Assembly (NCBI RefSeq): GCF_000378045.1
Contig: NZ_KB899096.1
Span: forward strand, 124,001-188,000
Length of the DNA: 64,000 nucleotides
Direction: 5' to 3'
DNA from: Marinobacterium rhizophilum DSM 18822
Lineage (GTDB): Bacteria > Pseudomonadota > Gammaproteobacteria > Pseudomonadales > Balneatricaceae
Of this stretch, positions 45,347-55,225 are shown piece after piece. Positions within the stretch are counted from its first letter, which is position 1; the number at the start of each line of letters is the position of its first letter. The position numbers and the translations under genes were made by a program. Below the pieces are notes generated by a model, which did no database searches, was not told the origin of the DNA, and saw nothing but the letters and a program-made list of their open reading frames with translations.

Positions 45347-46330
45347 ATGAAAACCGTTCTCGCCCTGTGCTCGACACTGGCGCTAGTTATCAGCCACGCC
45401 AGCCAGGCGGCCGATCTGCGCGTCTATACCTATGATTCTTTCGTTTCCGAATGGGGCCCCGGGCCGCAGCTCGAGCAGGCCTTTGAAGCCCGCTGCGGCT
45501 GTGACCTGGAATACGTGGCGGTCGAGGACGGTGTCAGCATTCTCAACCGGCTGCGTATCGAAGGCGACAACAATAAAGCCGACGTGATTCTCGGCATCGA
45601 CGATGGCCTCAGCGTCGATACCCGCGCCACCGGGCTGATCGAGCCCCACGGGCTCGAAACAGGCCCGCTGCGCCAGGAGCTCGACTGGCAGGACGACAGC
45701 TTCGTGCCGTTCGATTTCGGCTATTTTGCCTTCATCTACGACAGCAGCAAGATCCAGCAGCCGGCCACATCGCTGCGACAGCTGATCGACTCCGATGCCA
45801 GCGTGATATACCAGGATCCGCGTACCAGCACGCCGGGCCAGGGCCTGATGATGTGGGTCAAGGCGGTCTATGGCGATGACGCGCCCGCCGCCTGGAAGCA
45901 ACTGTCCAGCCATACCGTCACCGTGACCAAAGGCTGGTGGGAAGCCTATAGCCTGTTCCTGTCCGGTGATGCCGACTACGTGCTGAGCTATAACACCTCG
46001 CCGGCCTACCATGTGGTGGCCGAAGACAAGACGCAGTACCGGGCCGCGCTGTTCAGCGAAGGTCATGTGGCGCAGATCGAGCTGGCCGCAATCACCCGCA
46101 CCAGCCAGAACAAGGCACTGGGCCGGGACTTCCTGCAGTTTCTCGTATCTCCCCAGGCCCAGGCGATTATTCCGGTCACCAACTGGATGCTGCCGGTGAT
46201 CGACGGCGTGGCGCTGCCGCCGGTGTTTGACGACCTGATCCAGCCCGCGCGTATCGGCTTCAGCGCCGAAGAAGCCGGTACTTCGCGCCAGCAATGGCTG
46301 CGTGAATGGCGCAGCAGCGCCGCGCAGTAA
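45347..46330 (+). CDS. thiB: Thiamine ABC transporter substrate-binding protein
   Basis: Periplasmic thiamine/TPP-binding protein, 327 residues, signal peptide MKTVLALCSTLALVISHASQA. Conserved ThiB features: LRVYTYDSFVSEWGPGP, a two-cysteine CGCDL region, DVILGIDDGLS, YQDPRTSTPGQGLMMWV and DADYVLSYNTSPAYHV. Followed by thiP (overlap 25 bases) and thiQ. I looked for a TPP riboswitch in front and found no THI-box. Confidence 0.95.
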   Translation: MKTVLALCSTLALVISHASQAADLRVYTYDSFVSEWGPGPQLEQAFEARCGCDLEYVAVEDGVSILNRLRIEGDNNKADVILGIDDGLSVDTRATGLIEPHGLETGPLRQELDWQDDSFVPFDFGYFAFIYDSSKIQQPATSLRQLIDSDASVIYQDPRTSTPGQGLMMWVKAVYGDDAPAAWKQLSSHTVTVTKGWWEAYSLFLSGDADYVLSYNTSPAYHVVAEDKTQYRAALFSEGHVAQIELAAITRTSQNKALGRDFLQFLVSPQAQAIIPVTNWMLPVIDGVALPPVFDDLIQPARIGFSAEEAGTSRQQWLREWRSSAAQ

Positions 46331-47895
46331 ACGCACCGATGCTGTTTGCAGGGCTGCTCGCGCTGGCGCTGAGCCTGTCCGTTACGGTGCTGGCATTCTA
46401 TGGCCTGATCGGCTTTGAAAGCGCAGGTCTGGATACGAGCCTGTTGTCCGATGGCTATTTCCACGCCGTGGTCTGGTTTTCGATCAAGCAGGCGGCGCTC
46501 AGTGCCGGGCTGGCGCTGCTGCTGGCCTGGCCCGTGGCCCGGGCACTCTATTACAGCCCCAGGCTCTGGGGTCGCCAGGGCTTCCTGAGCCTGTGCGTAC
46601 TCAGCTTCGTGATGCCAACGCTGATCCTGATTACCGGACTCGTGGCGCTACTGGGCCGCCAGGGCATGATCAGCCCGTGGCTCGGGCCCGACTGGAACCT
46701 GTATGGCCTTCCCGGCATTCTCATTGCCCATGTGTATCTGAACCTGCCTTTTGCCGTACGGGTACAGCTGCTGCAAATGCAGCACATCCCCGACAGCAGC
46801 TGGAAGCTCGCAGCGCAGCTCAAGCTCGGCCACTGGCAGCGCCTGCGCCTGATCGAATGGCCGGCGTTGCGCGCCGGCATGCTGCAACTGTTCGGTTTTG
46901 TGTTCGTGCTCTGCTTCAACAGCTTTGCCGTGGTACTGGCTCTGGGGGGCGGGCCGCGCGCCACCACGCTGGAAGTCGCCATCTATCAGGCGCTGAAATA
47001 CGACTTCAATATTCCCGAAGCCCTGACCCTGGCCTGGACCCAGTTGCTGATTGCAGGCGGCCTCTTTGTGCTGCTCAACCGCATGGGCGGCAACCAGTGG
47101 CTTGGGGTCGACAGTACCCGGCAGCGCTGGACACCCCGGCCCGGCGCCGTCATGCAACAGGTGCACCGGATCGTGTATGGCATGGCCGCGCTGACACTGC
47201 TGTTACCCCTGCTGGCGCTGCTGCCGGGTGTACTGCAGGTGGACCTGGCGCGCTTTGACTGGTTCGCCATCGCCCGGCCGGCCCTCATCACCCTGATTAT
47301 CGCCACGCTGGCCGGCAGCGGGGCGCTGGTGTTGGCCTACGCGATGCTGCTGCCGCTGCGCTTCGCACATATCCGCGGCCGAAGCGCCCTCGCATTGCTG
47401 CTCGACTGGCTCAGTACCCACGCGCTGGTCGCACCCGCCATGGTCGTTTCGGTCGGGCTGTATATTCTGCTGCTGCCACGGCTGGATCTGGATCACTGGG
47501 GCATTCTGTTTGTCATACTGCTCAACCTGGTGCTGATCGTGCCCTATGCGGTGCAGCAGCTCAGGCCCCGGTTGCTGCAGTTCGACCACCAGTACGACCG
47601 GCTGGTGCGCTCCCTCAAGCTTGGCCTGCGCGCTCGGCTGCGCATCGAGTGGCCCTATATGCGCCGCGCCTGCGTGACCAGCTTTGCACTGATTCTGCTG
47701 CTGGCCATGGGGGATGTCGCGATCTTTTCCATCTTTGGCAGCAGTGACTGGACCACCCTGCCCTGGCTGATTTACAGCTACGCCAGCACCTACCGCATGG
47801 GCGAGTCATCGGTGGCCTCACTGCTGTTGCTGCTGATCTGTGCCCTGGTGGTATGGCTGTTTGAGCACGTTGAAAAAGGAGCACGGGATGCTTGA
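46306..47895 (+). CDS. thiP: Thiamine ABC transporter permease
   Basis: 529 residues, about twelve membrane segments in two homologous halves, each with an EAA-type loop (first half KLGHWQRLRLIEWPALRAG; second half KLGLRARLRIEWPYMRR). Forms the inner-membrane channel with ThiB and ThiQ. ATG 46306 overlaps thiB by 25 bases; a second ATG at 46339 is also possible and would remove the overlap. Confidence 0.94.
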   Translation: MAQQRRAVNAPMLFAGLLALALSLSVTVLAFYGLIGFESAGLDTSLLSDGYFHAVVWFSIKQAALSAGLALLLAWPVARALYYSPRLWGRQGFLSLCVLSFVMPTLILITGLVALLGRQGMISPWLGPDWNLYGLPGILIAHVYLNLPFAVRVQLLQMQHIPDSSWKLAAQLKLGHWQRLRLIEWPALRAGMLQLFGFVFVLCFNSFAVVLALGGGPRATTLEVAIYQALKYDFNIPEALTLAWTQLLIAGGLFVLLNRMGGNQWLGVDSTRQRWTPRPGAVMQQVHRIVYGMAALTLLLPLLALLPGVLQVDLARFDWFAIARPALITLIIATLAGSGALVLAYAMLLPLRFAHIRGRSALALLLDWLSTHALVAPAMVVSVGLYILLLPRLDLDHWGILFVILLNLVLIVPYAVQQLRPRLLQFDHQYDRLVRSLKLGLRARLRIEWPYMRRACVTSFALILLLAMGDVAIFSIFGSSDWTTLPWLIYSYASTYRMGESSVASLLLLLICALVVWLFEHVEKGARDA

Positions 47896-48499
47896 TATAC
47901 AGGACCTGCGAGTACAGCGCGGCCAGCACCTGCTGCATTACGCCTTCAGTGTGGATGCGGGCGAGATTCTGGCGATACAGGGGCGCAGCGGCGTGGGTAA
48001 AACCACCCTGCTCGACACCATTGCGGGCTTTGAATCCCCCCTCAGCGGCCGGCTCGACTGGCAGGGCCGATCACTGCTTAAACTGAGCGCCGAACGGCGC
48101 CCGGTGAGCATGCTGTTTCAGGATCACAACCTGTTCGAGCACCTGAGCGTTGGCGACAACCTGCAGCTGGGCCTGAGCCCCCTGCTGCCGGGAGAAATCC
48201 TGCAGGCCGCCATCGACACCCTCGGCGTGGCCGAACTGCTGACGCGCAAACCCACTCAGCTGTCGGGCGGACAGCGCCAGCGTATCGCCCTGATCCGTAC
48301 CCTGTTGCGCCCCGAACCGATTGTGCTGCTGGACGAGCCCTTTGCGGAGCTCGATCCGCATACCCGTGAAATAGCCGCCCTCTGGACTCGAAAAACCGCA
48401 CGCGCAGGCCACAAGACCCTGCTGCTGGTCACCCACCAGGACGAAGATGTCCACCGGGTGGCGGATCGAGCGCTCAACCTGTCCTGGAACGCGTCTTAA
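47888..48499 (+). CDS. thiQ: Thiamine ABC transporter ATP-binding protein
   Basis: 203 residues: Walker A QGRSGVGKTTLLD, Q-loop MLFQDHNLFEHL, signature QLSGGQRQRIALIR, Walker B PIVLLDEPFAELD, switch His in LVTHQDED. Starts eight bases inside the end of thiP, so the three genes are coupled. No C-terminal regulatory domain. Confidence 0.95.
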   Translation: MLDIQDLRVQRGQHLLHYAFSVDAGEILAIQGRSGVGKTTLLDTIAGFESPLSGRLDWQGRSLLKLSAERRPVSMLFQDHNLFEHLSVGDNLQLGLSPLLPGEILQAAIDTLGVAELLTRKPTQLSGGQRQRIALIRTLLRPEPIVLLDEPFAELDPHTREIAALWTRKTARAGHKTLLLVTHQDEDVHRVADRALNLSWNAS

Positions 48500-48683
48500 T
48501 CGGATCGCTACGGCTAGCCCATCATGCAACCCTGCCACCGGGTTCCTGCGAGCATCATAAAAACGCAGCTCGTTATATCAGATCTTTCTAATTAAGCGAA
48601 TTCAATAGACCATACTAACGGTAGGTGTTTGGTCAGTTTTATAACTCGAGCTCGTCTGAATAACGACATGCGGGTCAATTGCC

Positions 48684-51104
48684 ATGATGATTCTCTCACG
48701 GGCACTGGTGCTGGCGGCACTGGTCCTGATCATGGCAGGGACGCAGGCTGTATATGCATGGACAGCACTGCCGATTGCACAGGATCCCCTGTTGCGCATG
48801 CCGGGTACCCAACCCGACCAGGGTGTGAACCTGGAAAACCCCAACCGCTGCCTCAACTGTCACGCCGGCTTCAACCCGGCGGGCGAGCCCGGCTTCCAGT
48901 GGCAAGGCTCGATGATGGCCCAGGCGGCGAGAGACCCGATATTCTGGGCCTCAATGACGGTGGCCGGGCAGGACTCCATCTGGGCACTGGGCAACCCCAA
49001 TGCCGTGGACCTCTGTGAACGCTGCCACCTGCCCGAAGGCTGGCTGGCCGGGCGTTCCGACCCGCCGAACGCGTCGCTGATGCAGCAGAGCGACTTCGAC
49101 GGGGTGCACTGCGATGTCTGTCACCGCATGTGGGATCCGTTTTTTGAAGAGGCGCATTCCGGGCTGCGCGAGAGCAGCGACTGGGCGACTTACTGGGATG
49201 AAGCCGGCAATACAGGGCCGGGTAGCGGCACCCTGTCCCAGACGGAGGCGGATCGCACCTACAACGAAGACTGGCAGCTTTCCCAGACGATTACGCTGTT
49301 TGACGGCATGAACTTCTTTAACTGGAATGGCGACAAAAAGCCGGTCAACCCGGACTACACCGAAAATGCATCCGGCCAGTATTTTATCAGTCCTAATGCC
49401 CAGAAAAGGGCCAGTTTTGCCGATGCCGACGCCCGGCACCAAATGCTCTACAGCCGCTATCACAAGTCGAAGTTTTTTTGCGGCACCTGTCACGATGTTT
49501 CCAACCCGGCGCTGGCCAATCTTAACCTTCCGGCAGACGGTGCCCTCCCGACCGAATTAAAATCCGCATCCTCCTACTACCATGTCGAACGCACCTTCTC
49601 GGAGTTCATGCTATCTGACTATGGTCAACCCGGTGGCGCGCAAACCAATGCCGAATTCCAGGCCCAGGGCGCGCCCGGCATCACGCATGCCAGCAAGTGC
49701 CAGGACTGCCACATGCGGGACATTCGGGGCACGGCCGCCAACAAGAGAGGCGCGATCCTGCGCCCCGATGGCAGCATCGAGCACCCCAATTCTGGCGTGC
49801 CATTGCACGACATGACCGGGGGCAACTCCTGGATTACCTACATTCTGGCGAGTCTGGACCCCAACGGTCCGGTGTTTGATCAGACCAATGCCGATCTGCT
49901 GGGACAGGGCCCGGCGATACTGACACTGGACCTGGATGCCGGCCAGTCACCCAAGGTCAATGGCGCCGCCCTGAAAGCAGGCTCCGACCGGGCCAAGCAG
50001 CAGTTGCTGCTCGCGGCCACAATCAAGCAGCTGAGCTACAACCCGGACACGGGGGCGCTCTCATTCCGCATCCAGAACAATACCGGACACAAGCTGCTCA
50101 CCGGCTATCCCGAGGGCCGGCGGATGTTCGCGAATATCCGCGCCTACGATGCCGGCGGTGAACTGATGCAGGAGATCAACCCGTACGACGCTGCGGTCGG
50201 CACGCTCAAGGGGCTGCCCGGTGTGCCGCTGTCGGGTACCGAGCAATATGATGACGACCTGGTGTACGAGGTGCATTCGAGCAGCAGCCTGACCGGCGAG
50301 GAGCATACCTTTCACTTCGCACTGGCGGATGGGCGCTCCAAGGACAACCGTATCCCGCCCCGGGGCTTCAACAGTGCTGCAGCAACGGCAAGGCTGGCGC
50401 AAGCGATTCCAGAGGACAGGTTCACGCCGGACGAATATGCCGGCGGATACGATGATATCAACCGAACCCTCCTGCCCGGTGCCGCCCTGGTCGAGGTATC
50501 GCTTTATTACCAGGGGACCTCACGCGAATACGTGGCCTTCCTGAGGGACGAGATCAATGGTACGGCGACGACCCTCACCAGCCCGACGCCGTCCGGGGAG
50601 CCCAGCGCCTATGTTCTGCAGACCGACCCGTTTTTTTCGGGATTAAAGGCCTGGGGTAACACTATATGGAGCCTGTGGACGCACAATCATGGCCTCGATG
50701 GCAGCGGCCTGCAGGTTGCCGGTATCGTCCCCTTCGCCATGGCTGAGGCCTCCGTCACTGTGGGTGAGCCACCGCCACCACCGTCCGGTGTCTGTGAAAC
50801 GCCCACGGCTCCCGCTAACCTCGTGGCCACCGGCGCGAAACGCAAGGTGGACCTGACCTGGGATGCGGTATCACCGGCGCCCTCAGACGGCTACGGCGTT
50901 TACTATTACCTGGCCGGCAAAACCCAGTTCGCCGATATCAGTTTAATGCCCCAGTACACTGATACCGGCCTGAAGCCAAATTCGGAAGTCTGTTACGTCG
51001 TGACCGCCTGGAACGATTGCGACGGCGATGGCGTCATCGACCTGTCGGACGGGGAAGAAAGCGCTGCGAGTAATTCGGCCTGCGCCGTACCGACGCGCAA
51101 TTAA
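48684..51104 (+). CDS. Secreted five-heme cytochrome c with C-terminal fibronectin-like domain
   Basis: 806 residues. A signal peptide (MMILSRALVLAALVLIMAGT) targets the periplasm, where heme is attached. Five CxxCH sites at about residues 56, 111, 143, 266 and 339 (CLNCH, CERCH, CDVCH, CGTCH, CQDCH) lie in the first 350 residues. A heme-free middle follows, then a PPPPP linker and a fibronectin type III-like unit (APANLVATGAKRKVDLTWDA ... YVVTAWNDCDGDG). The tail DGDGVIDLSDGEES resembles a calcium loop. No partner reductase or membrane cytochrome lies nearby. Likely an extracytoplasmic electron carrier or decaheme-type relative; function unknown. Confidence 0.85.
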   Translation: MMILSRALVLAALVLIMAGTQAVYAWTALPIAQDPLLRMPGTQPDQGVNLENPNRCLNCHAGFNPAGEPGFQWQGSMMAQAARDPIFWASMTVAGQDSIWALGNPNAVDLCERCHLPEGWLAGRSDPPNASLMQQSDFDGVHCDVCHRMWDPFFEEAHSGLRESSDWATYWDEAGNTGPGSGTLSQTEADRTYNEDWQLSQTITLFDGMNFFNWNGDKKPVNPDYTENASGQYFISPNAQKRASFADADARHQMLYSRYHKSKFFCGTCHDVSNPALANLNLPADGALPTELKSASSYYHVERTFSEFMLSDYGQPGGAQTNAEFQAQGAPGITHASKCQDCHMRDIRGTAANKRGAILRPDGSIEHPNSGVPLHDMTGGNSWITYILASLDPNGPVFDQTNADLLGQGPAILTLDLDAGQSPKVNGAALKAGSDRAKQQLLLAATIKQLSYNPDTGALSFRIQNNTGHKLLTGYPEGRRMFANIRAYDAGGELMQEINPYDAAVGTLKGLPGVPLSGTEQYDDDLVYEVHSSSSLTGEEHTFHFALADGRSKDNRIPPRGFNSAAATARLAQAIPEDRFTPDEYAGGYDDINRTLLPGAALVEVSLYYQGTSREYVAFLRDEINGTATTLTSPTPSGEPSAYVLQTDPFFSGLKAWGNTIWSLWTHNHGLDGSGLQVAGIVPFAMAEASVTVGEPPPPPSGVCETPTAPANLVATGAKRKVDLTWDAVSPAPSDGYGVYYYLAGKTQFADISLMPQYTDTGLKPNSEVCYVVTAWNDCDGDGVIDLSDGEESAASNSACAVPTRN

Positions 51105-51196
51105 GCAGCCGGAACCCGCAGGACACGGGCGTTAATGCGGATAGTGCGGGTAAGCGGCAGAAAAGACCGACTGCCATTTTCAACCCGCCGTTCGAG

Positions 51197-51613
51197 TCAG
51201 TTGTAGTCCACCTTGCCGCGCAGCGCCTTGGTTTTGCCCTGCTTGGTTTTACTGTCCAGCCGGCGCACCTTGGAGCCCTTGGTCGGTTTGGTGGCACGGC
51301 GCGTCTTCTGTACCACCATGGCCCCGAGTATCAGGTCCCGCAACCGGTTGAGCGCATCCTCGCGATTGCGCTCCTGGGTTCGGTGCTGCTGGGCCTTGAG
51401 TACCACCACGCCCTCCTTGGTGATGCGTGAGTCCTTCAGTTCAAGCAACCGTTCCTTGTAAGCCTCGGGCAAGGATGACGCCCGTATATCAAAGCGCAGA
51501 TGCATGGCGCTGGAGACCTTGTTCACATTCTGCCCGCCCGCCCCCTGCGCGCGTATGGCAGTAAGCTCTATTTCGTCATCGGGAATGGATACATGGTTGG
51601 TGAGTTTTAGCAT
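51197..51613 (-). CDS. arfB: Alternative ribosome-rescue factor B (peptidyl-tRNA hydrolase)
   Basis: 138 residues. The catalytic GGQ is in RAQGAGGQNVNKVSSAMHLR and the C-terminal basic tail (RRATKPTKGSKVRRLDSKTKQ) is the part that inserts into the empty mRNA channel of stalled ribosomes. Lacks the codon-recognition domain of release factors. Converges with the cytochrome gene. Confidence 0.95.
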   Translation of the reverse strand: MLKLTNHVSIPDDEIELTAIRAQGAGGQNVNKVSSAMHLRFDIRASSLPEAYKERLLELKDSRITKEGVVVLKAQQHRTQERNREDALNRLRDLILGAMVVQKTRRATKPTKGSKVRRLDSKTKQGKTKALRGKVDYN

Positions 51614-51871
51614 GGCTGTCGCTTAAATCCGGCATTGGCAATAATCCCTACCACCATACCGTCGTGTCGCCGGACTGTCAGCTTTGGCGTATCGCGGCGG
51701 GATAATCCTTAGCCTGTAAAACCCGCCCCTTGCGCGCTGCAAAAAATATATTTGCCAGCTGGCGCAGTCGCGACAAGTCCAAACAACGCGACCCTGCGTA
51801 ATGAGAGTCAGGGAGGCCAGCGCCGAACGTTGGCCAGCCTTACCCTTTACAGCACTTACAAGGAATTAAGC

Positions 51872-52378
51872 ATGAAGCTGAACAAAAATTACATCGCTGT
51901 CGGACTTCGCAGCACCCTTTGCGCGCTGCTGCTTTCCAGCGCACCACTGAGCTTCGCCGGTCACACCAATACCCTGCTGACGGCAAATCTCTCGGGCGAC
52001 CAGGAAATTGGCGCCATGGGGGCAAGTGGCGGCAAGGGACATGCGAAAGTGTTTGGCGTGGATGGCGACAGCATGACCCTATGCTACACGCTGGAGGTTT
52101 CCGGCATTCAGATGGTGCCCGTCAAGTCAGGCATGGCCGCTCATATTCATCACGGCAAGAAAGGCACTAATGGCCCGGTCGTGGCGAGCCTGGCAGGGCC
52201 CGAAGACGGCGATGCGGCGGACTGTGTCAGCGAGTACGAAAAAGGCAAGTTCCCGAGCCATGAAGCCGGCATGGTGGAGCGCATTCTCGCCAACCCTGGC
52301 GACTTCTATATCAACGTACACAACCCCGACTACCCGGGCGGCGCCATTCGTGGCCAGCTGGAGCACGCCAGTAAATAG
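51872..52378 (+). CDS. CHRD-domain secreted protein
   Basis: 168 residues. Signal peptide (CALLLSSAPLSFAGHTN) then a CHRD domain: LTANLSGDQEIG, MAAHIHHGKKGTNGPVVASL and FYINVHNPDYPGGAIRGQLEH. Two cysteines (LCYTLEV, ADCVSEY) may form a disulfide. ATG 51872 has AAGGA eight bases upstream. CHRD proteins bind metals or polymers outside the cell; the role here is unknown. Monocistronic. Confidence 0.88.
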   Translation: MKLNKNYIAVGLRSTLCALLLSSAPLSFAGHTNTLLTANLSGDQEIGAMGASGGKGHAKVFGVDGDSMTLCYTLEVSGIQMVPVKSGMAAHIHHGKKGTNGPVVASLAGPEDGDAADCVSEYEKGKFPSHEAGMVERILANPGDFYINVHNPDYPGGAIRGQLEHASK

Positions 52379-52539
52379 CCACTGGCGGCCATTGCACGCG
52401 AAGTGCTGCCGCCACCGCTATCACAACACGCTACATCCACGCACTGTATAGACACTCGACCAAGGCTTGAACTGTGCCCGCGGCATCGAATCGCAGGCAC
52501 GGTTCGTCTCTTCTAAACAGCACGGCATAACGGGCTCGC

Positions 52540-55224
52540 TCAATCGGTGCGGGCCTGGTAAATATACCCCCGCCGTATCAGCCACTTTTCGGCTTCTGTC
52601 GCCGGCAAGACCAGCGCGGCCAGCAGTACCCCCACCAGCAGATCCAGCAGCGGCAAGGGCTGGGTGCGGAAAATCTCATTGCACAGCGGCAGGTAGATAA
52701 CCAGCAGCTGCAGGCCAAAGGTCAGTACCACCGCCGCCAGCATGGCCAGGTTACTGAACAACCCCACCGTCCATAGTGAGGCCTTCTCACTGCGCACCGC
52801 CAGCGCGTTGAACAGCTGCGCCAGTGTCAGCACGGTGAACACCAGCGTCTGCCAGTGCTCGGCCCCCCGGCTGTACGCCCACGCCTGGCTGGCAAGCGAC
52901 AGACCCGCGATCAGCAGCCCCACCCAGAGTATGTGCTGCCACATGCCATGGGCGAAGATATTCTCCTGCGGCGGGCGCGGCGGCCTTTGCATGCCACCGG
53001 GTTCCGCCGGCTCAACCGCATAGGCAAGCCCCGGCAGACCGTCTGTGACCAGGTTGATCCATAAAATGTGTATGGGCAGCAAAGGAATCGGCAGGCCCAT
53101 GAAGGGCGCCAGGAACAGGGTCAGCACTTCACCGGCATTGGAGGTCATGGTGTACTGAATGAACTTGCGGATATTGTCGAAAATCCGGCGTCCCTCGCGT
53201 ACGGCGCTGACAATGGTGGCAAAGTTGTCATCCAGCAAGACCATATCGGCGGCTTCACGCGCCACATCGGTCCCTTTGAGCCCCATGGCGATACCAATGC
53301 CGGCCCGTTTCAGTGCCGGCGCATCATTGATGCCATCGCCGGTCATCGCCACAAACTCGCCCTGCGCCTGCAGCGCCTTGACGATGCGTATCTTCTGTTG
53401 CGGGCTGACACGCGCATACACCCGTAATCCGGACACCTGCCTTGCAAGGGCAGCGTCTGAGAGTTCGGCCAGCTGGACTCCGGTGATCACTGGACTGTCC
53501 GCATCGCAAATCCCCAGTCGCTGTGCAATGGCGCGCGCAGTAGCCGGGTGGTCGCCGGTGATCATGACAGGCGTAATGCCGGCACGAAGGCAGTCGGTCA
53601 CTGCCTGTGGCACCTCGGGTCTGGGCGGATCAATCAGCGCTACCAGCCCCAGAAAACACAGCTCCTGTTCCAGCTGGCCGAGATCCACATCATTCGCCAC
53701 GCCATCGAAACGACGCATCGCCAGTGCCAGCACTCGATAGCCCTGCTCGGCCAGCCCCTGCGCTTCGGCCAGCCGGGTACTGGCGCAAAAGGGCATCTCG
53801 CCCGGCCCCAGCTCGGTTTGGCATTGCCCGATCACCCGTTCGGGCGAGCCCTTGATAAAGGCCACAACGCCATTCTTCCCACGGTGCACAGTGGTCATTT
53901 CCTGGCGTTCGCTGGTAAAGGGAATCTCGTTGATGCGGGGCATTGCCGCTTCCAGCCGGGCCTTGTCGAAACCATACAGCTCCGCCGCCGCTCGCAGGGC
54001 CAACTCCGTGGGCTCACCCTGCAGCTTCTCGCCTTCGCGGGTGACATCATTGTTGAGCGCGAGGGCCTGCCCCAGCGCACACCAGACATCGCTCTCCCAC
54101 CCTTTTTCTGATTCGCGCGCGGCGTCCTGCCCGGCTTCGCTTGGCGCGAAAACCGGCAAGCTATCCCGCAACTCGCCCCCCGCCATGAAATGTTCCACCG
54201 TCATGCGGTTCTGGGTCAGGGTGCCCGTCTTGTCGGTGCAGATATAGGTAACCGCCCCCAGGGTTTCCACGGCCGGGAGTTTGCGCACCAGCGCCTGGCG
54301 CCGACTGAGCTTGCGAGCACCAAAGGTCAGTGACAGTGTCACCACGGCCGGCAGTGCCTCCGGAATGGCCGCAACGGCCAGGCTCACCGCCGTCAGAAAC
54401 ATCAGCAGAACAGGTTCACCCCGCAACAGGCCCGTGACAAAAATAAGGCTGCATATCGCCAGCACCACCAGCGCCAGGTAACGGCCGAAACGGCTCATGC
54501 GCTGCTGCAGCGGCGTTTTGACGCGCTGCTCTGTCTCCAGCAGGCGCGCAATCTGGCCTATCTCGGTATCCATGCCCGTGGCGATGACCAGCCCGCGCCC
54601 CCGGCCACGACTGACGGTACTGCTCTTGAACAGCAGGTTATGCCGGTCCCCGAGCGTAAGCCCCTGATCCGCCAGCGTTTCAGTGGTCTTGACCACACCC
54701 AGGGACTCGCCAGTCAGGGCCGACTCGTCCGCCTGCAGCGCCTGCGCGTCGATCAGGCGCAGGTCCGCCGGCACCAGGTTGCCGGCCTCGATCAACACCA
54801 GGTCACCCTGTACCAGCTCGGTCGCATCAAGGGTGCGAACCCTGCCATCACGCATGACCTGTGCCTGGGGCGCCGCCTGCTTGCGCAGCGCCGCCAGGGC
54901 CCGTTCGGCGCGAAATTCCTGCACAGCACCGATCAGGCCGTTCAGCAGTACAATCACAAGGATGGCGATGGTGTCCTGGGGCTCGCCGACGATACCGGAA
55001 ATAACCGCGGCCGCCAGTAACACCAGGATCATAAGATCGGCAAACTGGCTGGCAAACACGGCCAGTGCCGAACGCTGCTGCCCCTGCGCCAGACGGTTGG
55101 GGCCCTGGGACGCGAGGCGCCGTTGCGCCTCGTCTTGCGTTAACCCATGGTCCGAGGTGGTCAGCCGATGCTGCGTTTCATCACAGCTCAGGTTGTGCCA
55201 GGCACGGAAGGTCTCAAATGGCAT
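52540..55224 (-). CDS. Cation-transporting P-type ATPase (P2, Ca2+-ATPase-like)
   Basis: 894 residues: N-terminal cation ATPase domain, actuator TGES (DESALTGESLGVV), M4 motif IPEALPAVVTLSLTFG, phosphorylation site CTDKTGTLTQNRMT, nucleotide-site KGSPERV, hinge TGDGINDAPALKRAGIG and ten membrane helices in all. PEALP in M4 and the sequence order fit P2A/P2B Ca2+ or Mn2+ type pumps, not heavy-metal P1B; no CxxC metal domain. ATG 55224 lies one base past the VIT1 stop, so it is coupled to it. Ion uncertain. Confidence 0.92.
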   Translation of the reverse strand: MPFETFRAWHNLSCDETQHRLTTSDHGLTQDEAQRRLASQGPNRLAQGQQRSALAVFASQFADLMILVLLAAAVISGIVGEPQDTIAILVIVLLNGLIGAVQEFRAERALAALRKQAAPQAQVMRDGRVRTLDATELVQGDLVLIEAGNLVPADLRLIDAQALQADESALTGESLGVVKTTETLADQGLTLGDRHNLLFKSSTVSRGRGRGLVIATGMDTEIGQIARLLETEQRVKTPLQQRMSRFGRYLALVVLAICSLIFVTGLLRGEPVLLMFLTAVSLAVAAIPEALPAVVTLSLTFGARKLSRRQALVRKLPAVETLGAVTYICTDKTGTLTQNRMTVEHFMAGGELRDSLPVFAPSEAGQDAARESEKGWESDVWCALGQALALNNDVTREGEKLQGEPTELALRAAAELYGFDKARLEAAMPRINEIPFTSERQEMTTVHRGKNGVVAFIKGSPERVIGQCQTELGPGEMPFCASTRLAEAQGLAEQGYRVLALAMRRFDGVANDVDLGQLEQELCFLGLVALIDPPRPEVPQAVTDCLRAGITPVMITGDHPATARAIAQRLGICDADSPVITGVQLAELSDAALARQVSGLRVYARVSPQQKIRIVKALQAQGEFVAMTGDGINDAPALKRAGIGIAMGLKGTDVAREAADMVLLDDNFATIVSAVREGRRIFDNIRKFIQYTMTSNAGEVLTLFLAPFMGLPIPLLPIHILWINLVTDGLPGLAYAVEPAEPGGMQRPPRPPQENIFAHGMWQHILWVGLLIAGLSLASQAWAYSRGAEHWQTLVFTVLTLAQLFNALAVRSEKASLWTVGLFSNLAMLAAVVLTFGLQLLVIYLPLCNEIFRTQPLPLLDLLVGVLLAALVLPATEAEKWLIRRGYIYQARTD

Positions 55225-55225
55225 A

